From Sulfurovaceae bacterium (lineage in GTDB: Bacteria; Campylobacterota; Campylobacteria; Campylobacterales; Sulfurovaceae): DNA of 44,290 nt. Below the pieces are notes generated by a model, which did no database searches, had not been told where the DNA came from, and was given only the letters and a program-made list of their open reading frames with translations. The position numbers and the translations under genes are program-made. The number at the start of each line of letters is the position of its first letter. Position 1 is the stretch's first letter. Shown piece by piece: positions 18,316-26,442 of the stretch. Location: contig JADGDQ010000015.1 in assembly GCA_016744805.1 (NCBI GenBank), positions 1 through 44,290 on the forward strand, in the 5' to 3' direction.

Positions 18316-19239
18316 ATGGCTATTAACCGAAATAGTGTAGAAGATACAAAAAAAGTTATTGAATTATTTATACCTAATGAGAATATACAAAAAATAGTAT
18401 TGAATTTTTTAACTGATGCTATCGTATATGCTAATTCCATACATCCAAATAATTGGAATCTTAATTTAAATATAAATGGTAAAGGTATACAGTTTAATAT
18501 TGGAGGAGTTTACTCAATTCGTTTAAGCAAAGATATAGTTTTAATTTTATGTTTAAAAAGTTATCTTCCAAATTTTGTTCAAGAAAATAAACATAAAGAT
18601 TTACTTTTTACCTCATATAATGGTGGTAATGATATGAAAAGTTATAATTTTAAAAATATATCTGCGTATGACTCATTAAAATCCATTCCTGATTCAATAG
18701 GTATTAAGATGTTTTATTTTGATACTGCTAAATATTTACCAAAATTAAAAATATCTAGTAGAAAGTTTATAGAGTATAGTATCAAAAATACTACCATTAG
18801 ATTAAATATGAAAAATGCACATTCTGTAGGTATCATTGCTTATCTAAATAAAAATTTGAATAAAAATATTGATAACCCTAAATATAACTTACTTGATGAT
18901 GAAGTATTTAAATATGAATTAAAAGAGCAAAATCAAAAAAACAAGTTGTCTATTGAAAAGTTAGAAGATATTATAAAAAAACAAGTTATGTCTTATCAAA
19001 AAAGGGAAGTGACAAGAGTAGAGTATGTTCGTAATTTATATTTATCTGAATATGTGAGGCGACGAGCCAATGGTATATGTAAAGATTGTAAACAACCTGC
19101 ACCATTTATAAGTAAATCAACTCAAGAACCTTATCTTGAAGTACATCATATTAAATCACTAGCACAAGGTGGTGAAGATATTATTGAAAATATGGTGGCG
19201 TTATGTCCAAATTGCCATAGAAAGAGACATTATGAATAA
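18316..19239 (+). CDS. HNH endonuclease with novel N-terminal domain
   Basis: The 307-residue protein ends in an HNH/McrA-type nuclease: C255xxC258, LEVHHIK (H277, H278), ENMVALCPNCH (N292, C297, C300, H301). Two CxxC pairs bind zinc and the histidines form the beta-beta-alpha-metal site. The N-terminal 200 residues are not recognised; they contain beta-rich stretches and a linker with many Lys/Asn. Base composition is much more AT-rich than the efflux genes. Standalone HNH proteins of this layout are often restriction-like or defence nucleases, but no methylase is present. The start follows an AAAGG site right after REP b. Confidence 0.75.
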   Translation: MAINRNSVEDTKKVIELFIPNENIQKIVLNFLTDAIVYANSIHPNNWNLNLNINGKGIQFNIGGVYSIRLSKDIVLILCLKSYLPNFVQENKHKDLLFTSYNGGNDMKSYNFKNISAYDSLKSIPDSIGIKMFYFDTAKYLPKLKISSRKFIEYSIKNTTIRLNMKNAHSVGIIAYLNKNLNKNIDNPKYNLLDDEVFKYELKEQNQKNKLSIEKLEDIIKKQVMSYQKREVTRVEYVRNLYLSEYVRRRANGICKDCKQPAPFISKSTQEPYLEVHHIKSLAQGGEDIIENMVALCPNCHRKRHYE

Positions 19240-19305
19240 ATATTATCCAAACTCATCAAAGACATCAGCGAGGAGTTAAATTTAATATGAAAAATTATCA
19301 TTTAT

Positions 19306-19328
19306 GTGGTGGGATGCTCCCACCCTAC
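19306..19328 (-). repeat. REP palindrome c (inverted), right end of HNH cassette
   Basis: Exact inverse of REP b: stem GGTGGGA-TGC-TCCCACC followed by CTAC (GTAG on the minus strand). It lies 66 bp after the HNH stop. With REP b it encloses the HNH gene in a 1,047-bp segment bounded by 23-bp perfect inverted repeats. Confidence 0.9.
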
Positions 19329-19370
19329 AGTAACCTTGTTCAAGAGATGCTGCTTGCTAATAAAAAATAT

Positions 19371-19499
19371 CAGATGGTGGGATGCTCCCACCCTACATCG
19401 GAGCTTGATAGGGGCATAGGATCATTTCAATGGTGGAATGTCTCTACCATACAGCAAATAGAAGATGTTCGAGTGGTAGGGTGGGAGTATCCCACCAAA
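19371..19499. repeat. Composite REP unit (BIME-like), copy 1
   Basis: A 129-bp unit made of an inverted REP (19376-19396), a decayed inverted REP (19431-19452, matching about 14 of 21 positions) and a forward REP with GTAG (19476-19497). The two good REPs face each other, the usual arrangement of bacterial interspersed mosaic elements. Copy 2 lies 222 bp further on and differs at 6 of 129 positions. Confidence 0.88.
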
Positions 19500-19592
19500 T
19501 TTCCAATTATCTCTACAGTGTGGAGAGAATTTAATTGGAATCGAAATAAGTCCAAAGATAAGAGTTTCAGAGATTGTCATACAAGTATGTGT

Positions 19593-19721
19593 CAGATGGT
19601 GGGATACTCCCACCCTACAGTGGAGCTTGATAGGGACATAGGATCATTTCAATGGTGGAATGTTTCTGCCATACAGCAAATAGAAGATGTTCGAGTGGTA
19701 GGGTGGGAGTATCCCACCAAA
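19593..19721. repeat. Composite REP unit (BIME-like), copy 2
   Basis: Second direct copy of the 129-bp unit: inverted REP at 19598-19618, decayed REP at 19653-19675 and forward REP at 19698-19718. Two of the six differences from copy 1 fall in the decayed REP. The whole 19240-19761 stretch between HNH and RAYT holds these repeats and no convincing gene. An open frame runs through it only because the 222-bp period is a multiple of three. Confidence 0.88.
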
Positions 19722-19761
19722 AAGCTACAAATTACAAACAACATTTACAAAAGGCTAAAAA

Positions 19762-20289
19762 ATGCCTGATTATAAACGAATATTTTTAGATGGATACAGC
19801 TACTTCATCACCGTGGTGACACATCAGAGAAATCCTATCTTGATAGAGAATATTGAACTATTACGAGAGAGTTTTAGAGATAGCAAAAAGCGATATGATT
19901 ATAAGATAGATGGGGTTGTGGTATTGCCTGAGCATTTTCATATCATCATCACACCAGTATCATCACAAGAGTATCCATATATCATCAAAGCGATCAAACA
20001 ATATTTTTCTAAACATTGTGATGAGAACTATTATGCACACCTCTATCAATCCCAAAGTAGGAGAGATAAAGGGTATAAACCTATTTGGCAAAAGAGATTT
20101 TTTGAACATACGATTAGGGATGAAAAGGATTTTTTATTGCGCTTGGATTATATGCATTTTAATCCTGTGAAACATCATTTGGTCACAAGAACAAAAGATT
20201 GGGAGTATTCGTCATTTAGTAGATTTGTAAATGATGGATATTATGATGAGGATTGGGGTGATTTCAGTGAGGAGATTGATTTTGAGTGA
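19762..20289 (+). CDS. REP-associated tyrosine transposase (RAYT, TnpA-REP)
   Basis: The 175-residue protein is a Y1/HUH single-strand transposase of the IS200-like superfamily. The HUH pair is H58 and H60 in LPEHFHIII, and the catalytic Tyr130 lies in DYMHFNPVKHHLV, the RAYT signature. RAYTs nick and rejoin single-stranded REP DNA using a conserved GTAG next to the hairpin, which is what its neighbours here show. Both catalytic motifs and the full length are intact, so it may be active. AAAGG precedes the ATG. REPs flank it on both sides. Confidence 0.92.
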   Translation: MPDYKRIFLDGYSYFITVVTHQRNPILIENIELLRESFRDSKKRYDYKIDGVVVLPEHFHIIITPVSSQEYPYIIKAIKQYFSKHCDENYYAHLYQSQSRRDKGYKPIWQKRFFEHTIRDEKDFLLRLDYMHFNPVKHHLVTRTKDWEYSSFSRFVNDGYYDEDWGDFSEEIDFE

Positions 20290-20324
20290 AGTGAGATGGA
20301 TGGATATGGGCGGATGGGATAGAT

Positions 20325-20341
20325 GGTGGGAGTATCCCACC
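20325..20341 (+). repeat. REP palindrome at the downstream edge
   Basis: GGTGGGA-GTA-TCCCACC, a perfect 7-bp stem. The left flank reads AGAT instead of GTAG, so it lacks the tetranucleotide and looks like a junction between inverse-type flank and forward-type loop. It lies 42 bp before the RND pump start. Confidence 0.85.
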
Positions 20342-20382
20342 AAAATAACAATGCAACAAAAACCTAAAAACAAGGAACAAAA

Positions 20383-23300
20383 ATGTACAAACTAGCCATA
20401 AATAGACCCATTACTACGCTGATGTATATCATCACGCTGGTGATATTTGGGTGGATGAGTTTTAAGAGTATGCCTTCGGCACTTTTTCCAAATATAGATT
20501 TTCCTATGGTTACTATCAAGACTATCTATCCAGGTGCTGAGTCATCTACTATAGAGTCGCAGGTGACTGATAAGATAGAAGAAGCCATATCGCGGATTGG
20601 TGGGGTGGATAAGATTACCTCTACCTCTAGTGAGGGGGCGAGTGTGGTGATGGTGCAGTTCTTTTTGGAGCGAGATATTAATGAAGCTACTAATGATGTG
20701 CGAGATAAAGTAGCTGCGGTTATATTGCCAAAAGATGCCAAAACACCACTAGTGAGTAAGCTTGATATTGGTGGGGCAGCGGTTATTAATCTCTTTGTTA
20801 CAGCCAAAAAAGAGTCTATCCAAAACCTTATGATATTTGCAGATGAGAAGGTCAAGCCAAAACTCCAAAAGATTAATGGGGTGGGGGCTATTAATATTGT
20901 AGGGTACAAAGATAGAGAGATAAAAATCTATCCAAACCCATCAGCTCTCAACAAACTAGGTCTCACCATCACAGAACTCAATGCCATAGTCGCAAGAGAA
21001 AATGTGAAGATAGGTGGAGGGAAGCTTGTGAGTACAACTCATGAGTTTACTCTAAAAACCAAAGCCGATGCTCTTAGTGTGGAGGAGCTAAAAAATATTA
21101 TTATCAAAGATGAGATACGACTGCAAGATATAGCTGTTGTAGAGGATACACTGAGTGATGCCAAGAGTTTTGCATCGTATAATGGTGTAGAGGGTGTAAT
21201 GCTCGAAGTCCAAAAAATATCAGGAACTAACACCATAGATATTATAGACCGTGTCAAAGCCACCGTGCCAGAGCTAGAGAAGAGTGCAGGAGAGAATTAT
21301 GGTATAGAGGTACTCCAAGATACATCACCATTTATTATCCACTCCCTTAAAGATGTAGAGTTTGACCTCATCTATGGTGCATTTTTGGCAGTTATTATTA
21401 TCTTTGTTTTCTTGCGAAACTTTACCATTACGCTTGTTTCGGCTCTCTCTATTCCTGTCTCTATATTAGGTACAATAGCCTTGATGAACTATATGGGTTA
21501 CGACCTCAACAAGATGACACTGATAGGGCTTACCCTCTCTATTGGTATTATTATAGATGATGCCATTGTTGTACTAGAGAATATCTACAAAAAGATGGAA
21601 GAGGGCATGGGCAAGTTTGAAGCAGCATTCGAGGGGACAAAAGAGATGAGCTTTACTATCCTTGCTATCTCTGCGATGCTTTTAGCCGTCTTTATCCCTG
21701 TGGCGAGTATGAGTGGTATTGTTGGGAAGTTCTTTGAGAGTTTTGCGATGACTGTTGGATTTGCTGTTATTATCTCGTATACTATTGCTATGAGCTTTAT
21801 GCCAAGTCTAAGTGCGAGAACACTGCATAAGGGTGATAGTTGGTTCTATAATATTACAGAGCCTTTTTTTAGAGGATTAGAAAAGGTCTATGAAGTTATC
21901 TTAAAAGTTGTCTTACGATTTAAAATTATTACGCTCTTGCTTGTTATTGGGACATTTGTATGGAGTCTCAGCCTCTTTCCCAAGATTGGTATGGATTTTA
22001 TTCCCAAAGAGGATAAAGCAGAGTTTGAGATAGCTCTAAGAGCCAAAGCAGGTATCTCATTAGAGCAGATGGTTTTGGAGTCTAAAAAGATAGAAAATAT
22101 AGTCCGAAAAGATGCTAATGTAGAGTTTACAACTATGCGAGTAGGGTATAACTCTGTCCAAGAGAAAAACAAAGCCCTTATCTATGTGAAGCTTACAGAC
22201 AAAGACCAAAGAAGCGATAACCAAGAGCAGATTATCCAAAACTTTAGAGATCAGCTTAAACCATTTAACAATGAAAATATGTATATCACCGCAGCAGCTA
22301 TCCCAAATATCAAGGGAGCAGGGGTCTCTGTGCCATATCAGATAGTGCTTAAGTCTGATTCATTTGAGGATTTGCAAGTAGCCACCAAAAACCTCACCGA
22401 CTACCTAGCCAAGAAAAAAGGCTTTGTGGATATAGATACCAACCTTGATGATGGAAAACCACAAGTAGATATTGTTATCAATAGAGCCAATGCCAATAGA
22501 TTGGGTATCTCTGCATCAGATATCTCTATGGCTATCTCTACAGCCTTTTCAAGTGATTTGGAAATTTCATACTTTGAAGAGAGTGGAAAGCAGTACAATA
22601 TCACCCTACGATTTGACGATGCCAACAGAGTCAAAATAGAAGATATCAAAAAGCTTCAACTGCGTTCTAAAACAGGTGAACTCGTCTATCTTGATGGGCT
22701 TGTGGATTTTGTAGAAAATAGAGCCTTAGCTTCTATCTACCACTTTGATAGACAGCGACAGGTATCCGTCTATGCCGATCTCTTCGGACTCGACCTAGGG
22801 GGTGCGGTAAGTTATACCGAGGAGGGGATAGATAAGTTAATGCCAAAAGGTGTGGAGTATAAATTTACAGGTTTTGCAGAAGAGATGGTCAAGACTGGTA
22901 ATGCTTTTGCAGCGGCTCTTGGTCTCTCGGTGATACTGATGTTTATTATCCTAGCCATACTCTATGAGTCGTTGATACAGCCTATTATTATTATGATTGC
23001 TTTGCCTCTGAGTATCATAGGTGTATTGATAGCTCTCTATATAGAGGGACAGCAGTTTAGTCTCTTTGTAATGATTGGGTTTATGCTCTTGATGGGTATG
23101 GTGGGTAAAAACGCCGTACTCCTCGTAGACTTCGCCAACAATGCCATCAAAGAGGGCAAAAGTGCTGACGAAGCCCTGATAGAAGCAGGAGAAAAGAGAC
23201 TCCGCCCTATCCTAATGACAACCATAGCGATGGTCTTTGCCATGCTCCCCCTAGCCATCAGCACCAGCCTAGGAAGCGAAACCAAAGCCCCAATGGCGAT

Positions 23301-23427
23301 AGCCGTCATAGGTGGGCTTATTAGTTCTATGATACTCACTCTACTTGTTGTACCAGTTTTATATAGACTCATCAACCCAATAGACCAATGGATGAGAAAA
23401 TGGTATGAGACTGGGAAGGTGGAGTAG
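20383..23427 (+). CDS. RND multidrug efflux pump, AcrB/HAE1 type
   Basis: The 1014-residue inner-membrane pump shows the family order. An N-terminal helix (NRPITTLMYIITLVIF) is followed by a periplasmic porter domain, then helices 2-6 with the proton-relay pair DD in IIIDDAIVVLENI. A second porter/docking region and helices 7-12 follow (EGQQFSLFVMIGFMLLMGMVGKNAVLLVDF, then RLRPILMTTIAMVFAMLPLA). Length is typical. AAGGA precedes the ATG. It completes the TolC-adaptor set upstream, but the REP/RAYT island separates it, so expression depends on read-through past several REP hairpins or on an unseen promoter. Confidence 0.93.
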   Translation: MYKLAINRPITTLMYIITLVIFGWMSFKSMPSALFPNIDFPMVTIKTIYPGAESSTIESQVTDKIEEAISRIGGVDKITSTSSEGASVVMVQFFLERDINEATNDVRDKVAAVILPKDAKTPLVSKLDIGGAAVINLFVTAKKESIQNLMIFADEKVKPKLQKINGVGAINIVGYKDREIKIYPNPSALNKLGLTITELNAIVARENVKIGGGKLVSTTHEFTLKTKADALSVEELKNIIIKDEIRLQDIAVVEDTLSDAKSFASYNGVEGVMLEVQKISGTNTIDIIDRVKATVPELEKSAGENYGIEVLQDTSPFIIHSLKDVEFDLIYGAFLAVIIIFVFLRNFTITLVSALSIPVSILGTIALMNYMGYDLNKMTLIGLTLSIGIIIDDAIVVLENIYKKMEEGMGKFEAAFEGTKEMSFTILAISAMLLAVFIPVASMSGIVGKFFESFAMTVGFAVIISYTIAMSFMPSLSARTLHKGDSWFYNITEPFFRGLEKVYEVILKVVLRFKIITLLLVIGTFVWSLSLFPKIGMDFIPKEDKAEFEIALRAKAGISLEQMVLESKKIENIVRKDANVEFTTMRVGYNSVQEKNKALIYVKLTDKDQRSDNQEQIIQNFRDQLKPFNNENMYITAAAIPNIKGAGVSVPYQIVLKSDSFEDLQVATKNLTDYLAKKKGFVDIDTNLDDGKPQVDIVINRANANRLGISASDISMAISTAFSSDLEISYFEESGKQYNITLRFDDANRVKIEDIKKLQLRSKTGELVYLDGLVDFVENRALASIYHFDRQRQVSVYADLFGLDLGGAVSYTEEGIDKLMPKGVEYKFTGFAEEMVKTGNAFAAALGLSVILMFIILAILYESLIQPIIIMIALPLSIIGVLIALYIEGQQFSLFVMIGFMLLMGMVGKNAVLLVDFANNAIKEGKSADEALIEAGEKRLRPILMTTIAMVFAMLPLAISTSLGSETKAPMAIAVIGGLISSMILTLLVVPVLYRLINPIDQWMRKWYETGKVE

Positions 23428-23439
23428 GTAAATCGAACC

Positions 23440-23841
23440 TTAGCTAAGTCCATAAAAAAGTAAAAATGGATATATCCCTAGTCCTGTCAAAAAGAGTGTA
23501 GGGCTTAGGGGTTCTTTGAGTATAGCTCTGATTTCTTCATTTATATCACCACTATCTTCAAAAAGCCCTCGCATAAGTGTTATCTTGAAAAATAGGTCAA
23601 GTGTTTTGAGTAATAAAATAGCTATAAACCACCAATTTAATATCTGTGTATACAAAATAATAAATAGTATAAAGTAATAGGCTGGGTGCATAAAAAAATA
23701 AAAAAAGATACTTTTTCCATAATAATGGTAAGCATTTTCTAATACCCCCTCCATTGTTGTAGCCTTTTGCCACCACACCTCAAACATCTCAAGAAAGATC
23801 AAAATTAGTATTAAAGTCATCATTATATTCATAGGTGGCAT
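23440..23841 (-). CDS. Small multi-pass membrane protein, unknown
   Basis: From the ATG at 23841 the product is 133 residues with three or four hydrophobic helices (MTLILILIFLEMFEVWW; FFYFFMHPAYYFILFIILY; WWFIAILLLKTLDLFF; LFLTGLGIYPFLLFYGL). The frame stays open to a TTG at 23895, but that would overlap the start of the divergent copper ATPase, so the shorter form is preferred. Convergent with the RND pump. No family recognised; proximity to CcoI hints at oxidase or copper biology, weakly. Confidence 0.55.
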   Translation of the reverse strand: MPPMNIMMTLILILIFLEMFEVWWQKATTMEGVLENAYHYYGKSIFFYFFMHPAYYFILFIILYTQILNWWFIAILLLKTLDLFFKITLMRGLFEDSGDINEEIRAILKEPLSPTLFLTGLGIYPFLLFYGLS

Positions 23842-23888
23842 TTTAGCATTTTTTCGATAAAATTGAAGGATATTGATAAAGGAAAAAA

Positions 23889-26294
23889 TTGGCAAATATA
23901 AATTGTACTCATTGTAATCTTGAATTTGATGAAACAGTGATGATAAAAGATCAAGAGGGTGATAAAAAACTCTATTTTTGTTGTAATGGCTGTCAGGGGG
24001 TGTATCATTTGCTTAACTCTGAGGGGCTTGGGAGTTTTTATGATAAGCTTGGGGATACGCAGTTAGAACCTGCTTCTATAGAAAATTCTGATTTGGAAAA
24101 GTTTGATTTGGAGGGTTTTCATAAGAAGTATGTAAAAGAGCTTGATGATGAATTGAGTGAAATAAATTTGATTATTGAGGGGATTCACTGCTCTGCTTGT
24201 GTATGGCTCAATGAAAAGGTACTGCACAAAAGAGATGGAGTTATTGAAGCTAGTATTAATTATAGCAATAACAAAGCTAAGGTTGTTTGGGATCCTCGTG
24301 TGGTGAAGCTTTCGCAGATTATAGAGACTATTCGGGCTATAGGGTATAATGCCTATCCTTATGATCCAAAACTCCAAGAAGAGAGAGCTGTAAAGGTACG
24401 CAAAGATTATTATTCTCGTATATTAGTGGCTGTTTTTGGAACTATGAATATTATGTGGTTAGCTATTGCTCATTATGCAGGGTATTTTACTGGAATAGAG
24501 CAATCTTTTAAAAATATTTTAAATGTAGCAGAGTTTTTATTGGCGACTCCTGTGCTTTTTTATAGTGGTTGGGTCTTTTTTAGGGGGGCATATTATGGCT
24601 ATAAAAATAGTATAGTCAATATGGACACACTTGTGGCTTCTGGGGCATTGTCTGCGTATTTGTACTCTATATATGCTATGATAACAGAGCATGGAGAGGT
24701 CTATTTTGATTCTGTTGTTATGATTGTTACTTTTGTGCTTGTGGGGAAATATTTGGAGGTATTGAGCAAAAAACATGCTGTAGATACGCTTGATTCCATT
24801 ATGGGAAGTACACCTACTGAAGTCACTGTGGTTATAGATGGGCAGAAGAGTTTAGTGAGCGTGGAGAGTATTGAAGTAGATGATATTATAGAGCTAAAAT
24901 CAGGTGAGAAAGTAGTAATAGATGGTGTTGTAACCACAGGAGAGGGGTCATTTGATGAGAGTTCTCTTACAGGAGAGAGTGAGCCAATTTATAAAAAAGA
25001 TGGAGATACTATATTAAGTGGCTCTTTATGCTTGGATTCAGTACTTCGTTATAGAGCTACCAAAGATGCTTCTCATTCACTTATGAGTTCTATAGTGAAT
25101 CTTTTAGAGGAGTCTATTACCAAAAAACCAAAAATAGAGCAGTTAGCTAATACTATTTCTGGATATTTTTCTACAACTATTTTGGTGATTGCACTGCTTA
25201 CTTTTGCAGGTTGGTATATGCTCAATGGAAGCTTTGAAGAGGCTTTGATAGTGGCTATATCGGTGATTGTTATTGCCTGTCCTTGTGCTTTGGGTTTGGC
25301 TACACCTATGTCTACGCTTGTAGGAATTAGTGTTGCTGCCAAAAAGAATATACTCTTTAAAGAGGCAACATTTTTGGAAACTATGGCAAAGAGTAATCTC
25401 TTGGCACTAGATAAAACTGGGACTATTACCGAGGGAAGACCCTCTGTAGTAGATGCAAAGCTTCTGCATGATTTTGACCTAAGTGTTCTTTATTCTCTGC
25501 TTCTGACCTCAAATCATCCTATTAGTAGAGGTGTTACCTCTTATTTAGAATCAGAGCATAGTACTTTGAGTAGTTTTGAGTTGGAGAATATCAAAAGCAT
25601 AGAAGCAAAAGGGATTCGTGCTAGATACAAAGACCAAGAGCTATTGGGTGGGAATGCTAGTTTTATGGCAAGTGTAGGTATTAATGTCAAAGAGGAGTCT
25701 GAAAATTCTCTCTTCTTATTTGCTATAGATAAGCAGTTAGTCGCAAAGTTTGAACTTACAGATACTATTAGACAAGGAGCTAAAGAGGCTATAGAGCAGA
25801 TACAATCTTTGGGTATAGAGGTTGCTATGCTCACAGGAGACCACTCTCAAAGTGCAAATAAAGTAGCCAAAGAGGTAGGCATTACTACAGTACATAGCCA
25901 ACTTCTTCCCCAAGATAAAGCATCCAAAATAGAAGAGTTTCATCAAAATGGATATAGAGTTGTTATGGTAGGAGATGGTATTAATGATACAATTGCTCTT
26001 AGCCTAAGTGATATAGCTATTGCTATGGGAAGTGGGGCGGATACTGCTATTAGCGTGAGTGATGTTGTGTTGATTGATGAAAAGCCCCAAAGTATTTATT
26101 ATGCCTACCGTATCTCTAGGCGAACTTTTCGAGCAGTCAAAGAAAATTTAGGTTTTTCACTTTTATATAATGTAGTAGCTGTGCCATTAGCAGTATTAGG
26201 TTTTGTCAATCCATTGGTAGCAGCATTATCTATGAGTTTGAGTTCTTTGATAGTAGTAGCAAACTCTATGCGGATTAAAAATATAAAGATGTAA
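23889..26294 (+). CDS. ccoI: Copper-transporting P-type ATPase, CcoI/FixI type
   Basis: The 801-residue ATPase starts at TTG, supported by AAAGGA 5 bp upstream. An N-terminal cysteine-rich domain (C6xxC9, CC at 31-32, C35) precedes an HMA domain with CSAC (C101, C104). The membrane CPC motif is at 464-466, the phosphorylated Asp508 in DKTGT, and GDGINDT follows near the C-terminus. The extra Cys-rich N-terminal domain distinguishes FixI/CcoI from CopA. FixI-type pumps export Cu(I) to supply cbb3 oxidase assembly. No cco structural genes are in the window. Confidence 0.85.
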   Translation: MANINCTHCNLEFDETVMIKDQEGDKKLYFCCNGCQGVYHLLNSEGLGSFYDKLGDTQLEPASIENSDLEKFDLEGFHKKYVKELDDELSEINLIIEGIHCSACVWLNEKVLHKRDGVIEASINYSNNKAKVVWDPRVVKLSQIIETIRAIGYNAYPYDPKLQEERAVKVRKDYYSRILVAVFGTMNIMWLAIAHYAGYFTGIEQSFKNILNVAEFLLATPVLFYSGWVFFRGAYYGYKNSIVNMDTLVASGALSAYLYSIYAMITEHGEVYFDSVVMIVTFVLVGKYLEVLSKKHAVDTLDSIMGSTPTEVTVVIDGQKSLVSVESIEVDDIIELKSGEKVVIDGVVTTGEGSFDESSLTGESEPIYKKDGDTILSGSLCLDSVLRYRATKDASHSLMSSIVNLLEESITKKPKIEQLANTISGYFSTTILVIALLTFAGWYMLNGSFEEALIVAISVIVIACPCALGLATPMSTLVGISVAAKKNILFKEATFLETMAKSNLLALDKTGTITEGRPSVVDAKLLHDFDLSVLYSLLLTSNHPISRGVTSYLESEHSTLSSFELENIKSIEAKGIRARYKDQELLGGNASFMASVGINVKEESENSLFLFAIDKQLVAKFELTDTIRQGAKEAIEQIQSLGIEVAMLTGDHSQSANKVAKEVGITTVHSQLLPQDKASKIEEFHQNGYRVVMVGDGINDTIALSLSDIAIAMGSGADTAISVSDVVLIDEKPQSIYYAYRISRRTFRAVKENLGFSLLYNVVAVPLAVLGFVNPLVAALSMSLSSLIVVANSMRIKNIKM

Positions 26295-26390
26295 GAATGA
26301 AATATCTATGAATTATTATTTTTTTGATATAAAAAGTAGCAGTACTTAGGAAGAGATAGCTTATATTTGCTGTTTTTTTAACTTTTTTGG

Positions 26391-26424
26391 TAGAATACAA
26401 AAAATTCTATCTTCAGATGATAGA
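26391..26424 (+). promoter_or_regulatory. Promoter and leader hairpin of the SGNH hydrolase gene
   Basis: An extended -10 TTTTTTGGTAGAAT (box TAGAAT at 26391-26396) is followed in the leader by a perfect 6-bp hairpin, TCTATC/GATAGA (26406-26411 with 26419-26424), and then AGGG at 26433-26436. The hairpin starts at about the expected transcript start, so it could stabilise the 5' end of the mRNA. Confidence 0.5.
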
Positions 26425-26442
26425 GACCAAAAAGGGAAAACC

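Larger units (their letters stand above)
17415..20341 (+). mobile_element. REP/RAYT island inserted in an efflux operon
   Basis: A 2.9-kb stretch between the adaptor and pump genes contains a zeta-like kinase, an HNH endonuclease, a RAYT transposase and eight well-preserved REP palindromes, plus two decayed ones. REPs lie at both ends (17415 and 20325). RAYTs are single-strand HUH transposases known to be associated with REP palindromes bearing a 5' GTAG. The edges are taken as the outermost REPs. Whether the whole segment moved as one piece or grew by successive insertions cannot be told from one sequence. Confidence 0.6.

Noticed and set aside
19306-19718. Possible CRISPR array from the regularly repeated palindromes
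   Set aside because: Repeats alternate in orientation, spacers are unequal or themselves duplicated, and no cas genes are present.
19287-19769. 160-residue open frame between HNH and RAYT
   Set aside because: It is a translation of REP units (GGMLPPY, GCSHPT, VVGWEYPT repeats). The 222-bp period is a multiple of three, which keeps the frame open.
23842-23895. Longer small membrane protein from TTG 23895
   Set aside because: It would overlap the ccoI start and its ribosome site; the ATG at 23841 is more likely, though not proven.
24063-24377. Minus-strand frames inside ccoI and the RND pump
   Set aside because: Antisense shadows of strongly supported genes, without ribosome sites or recognisable domains.
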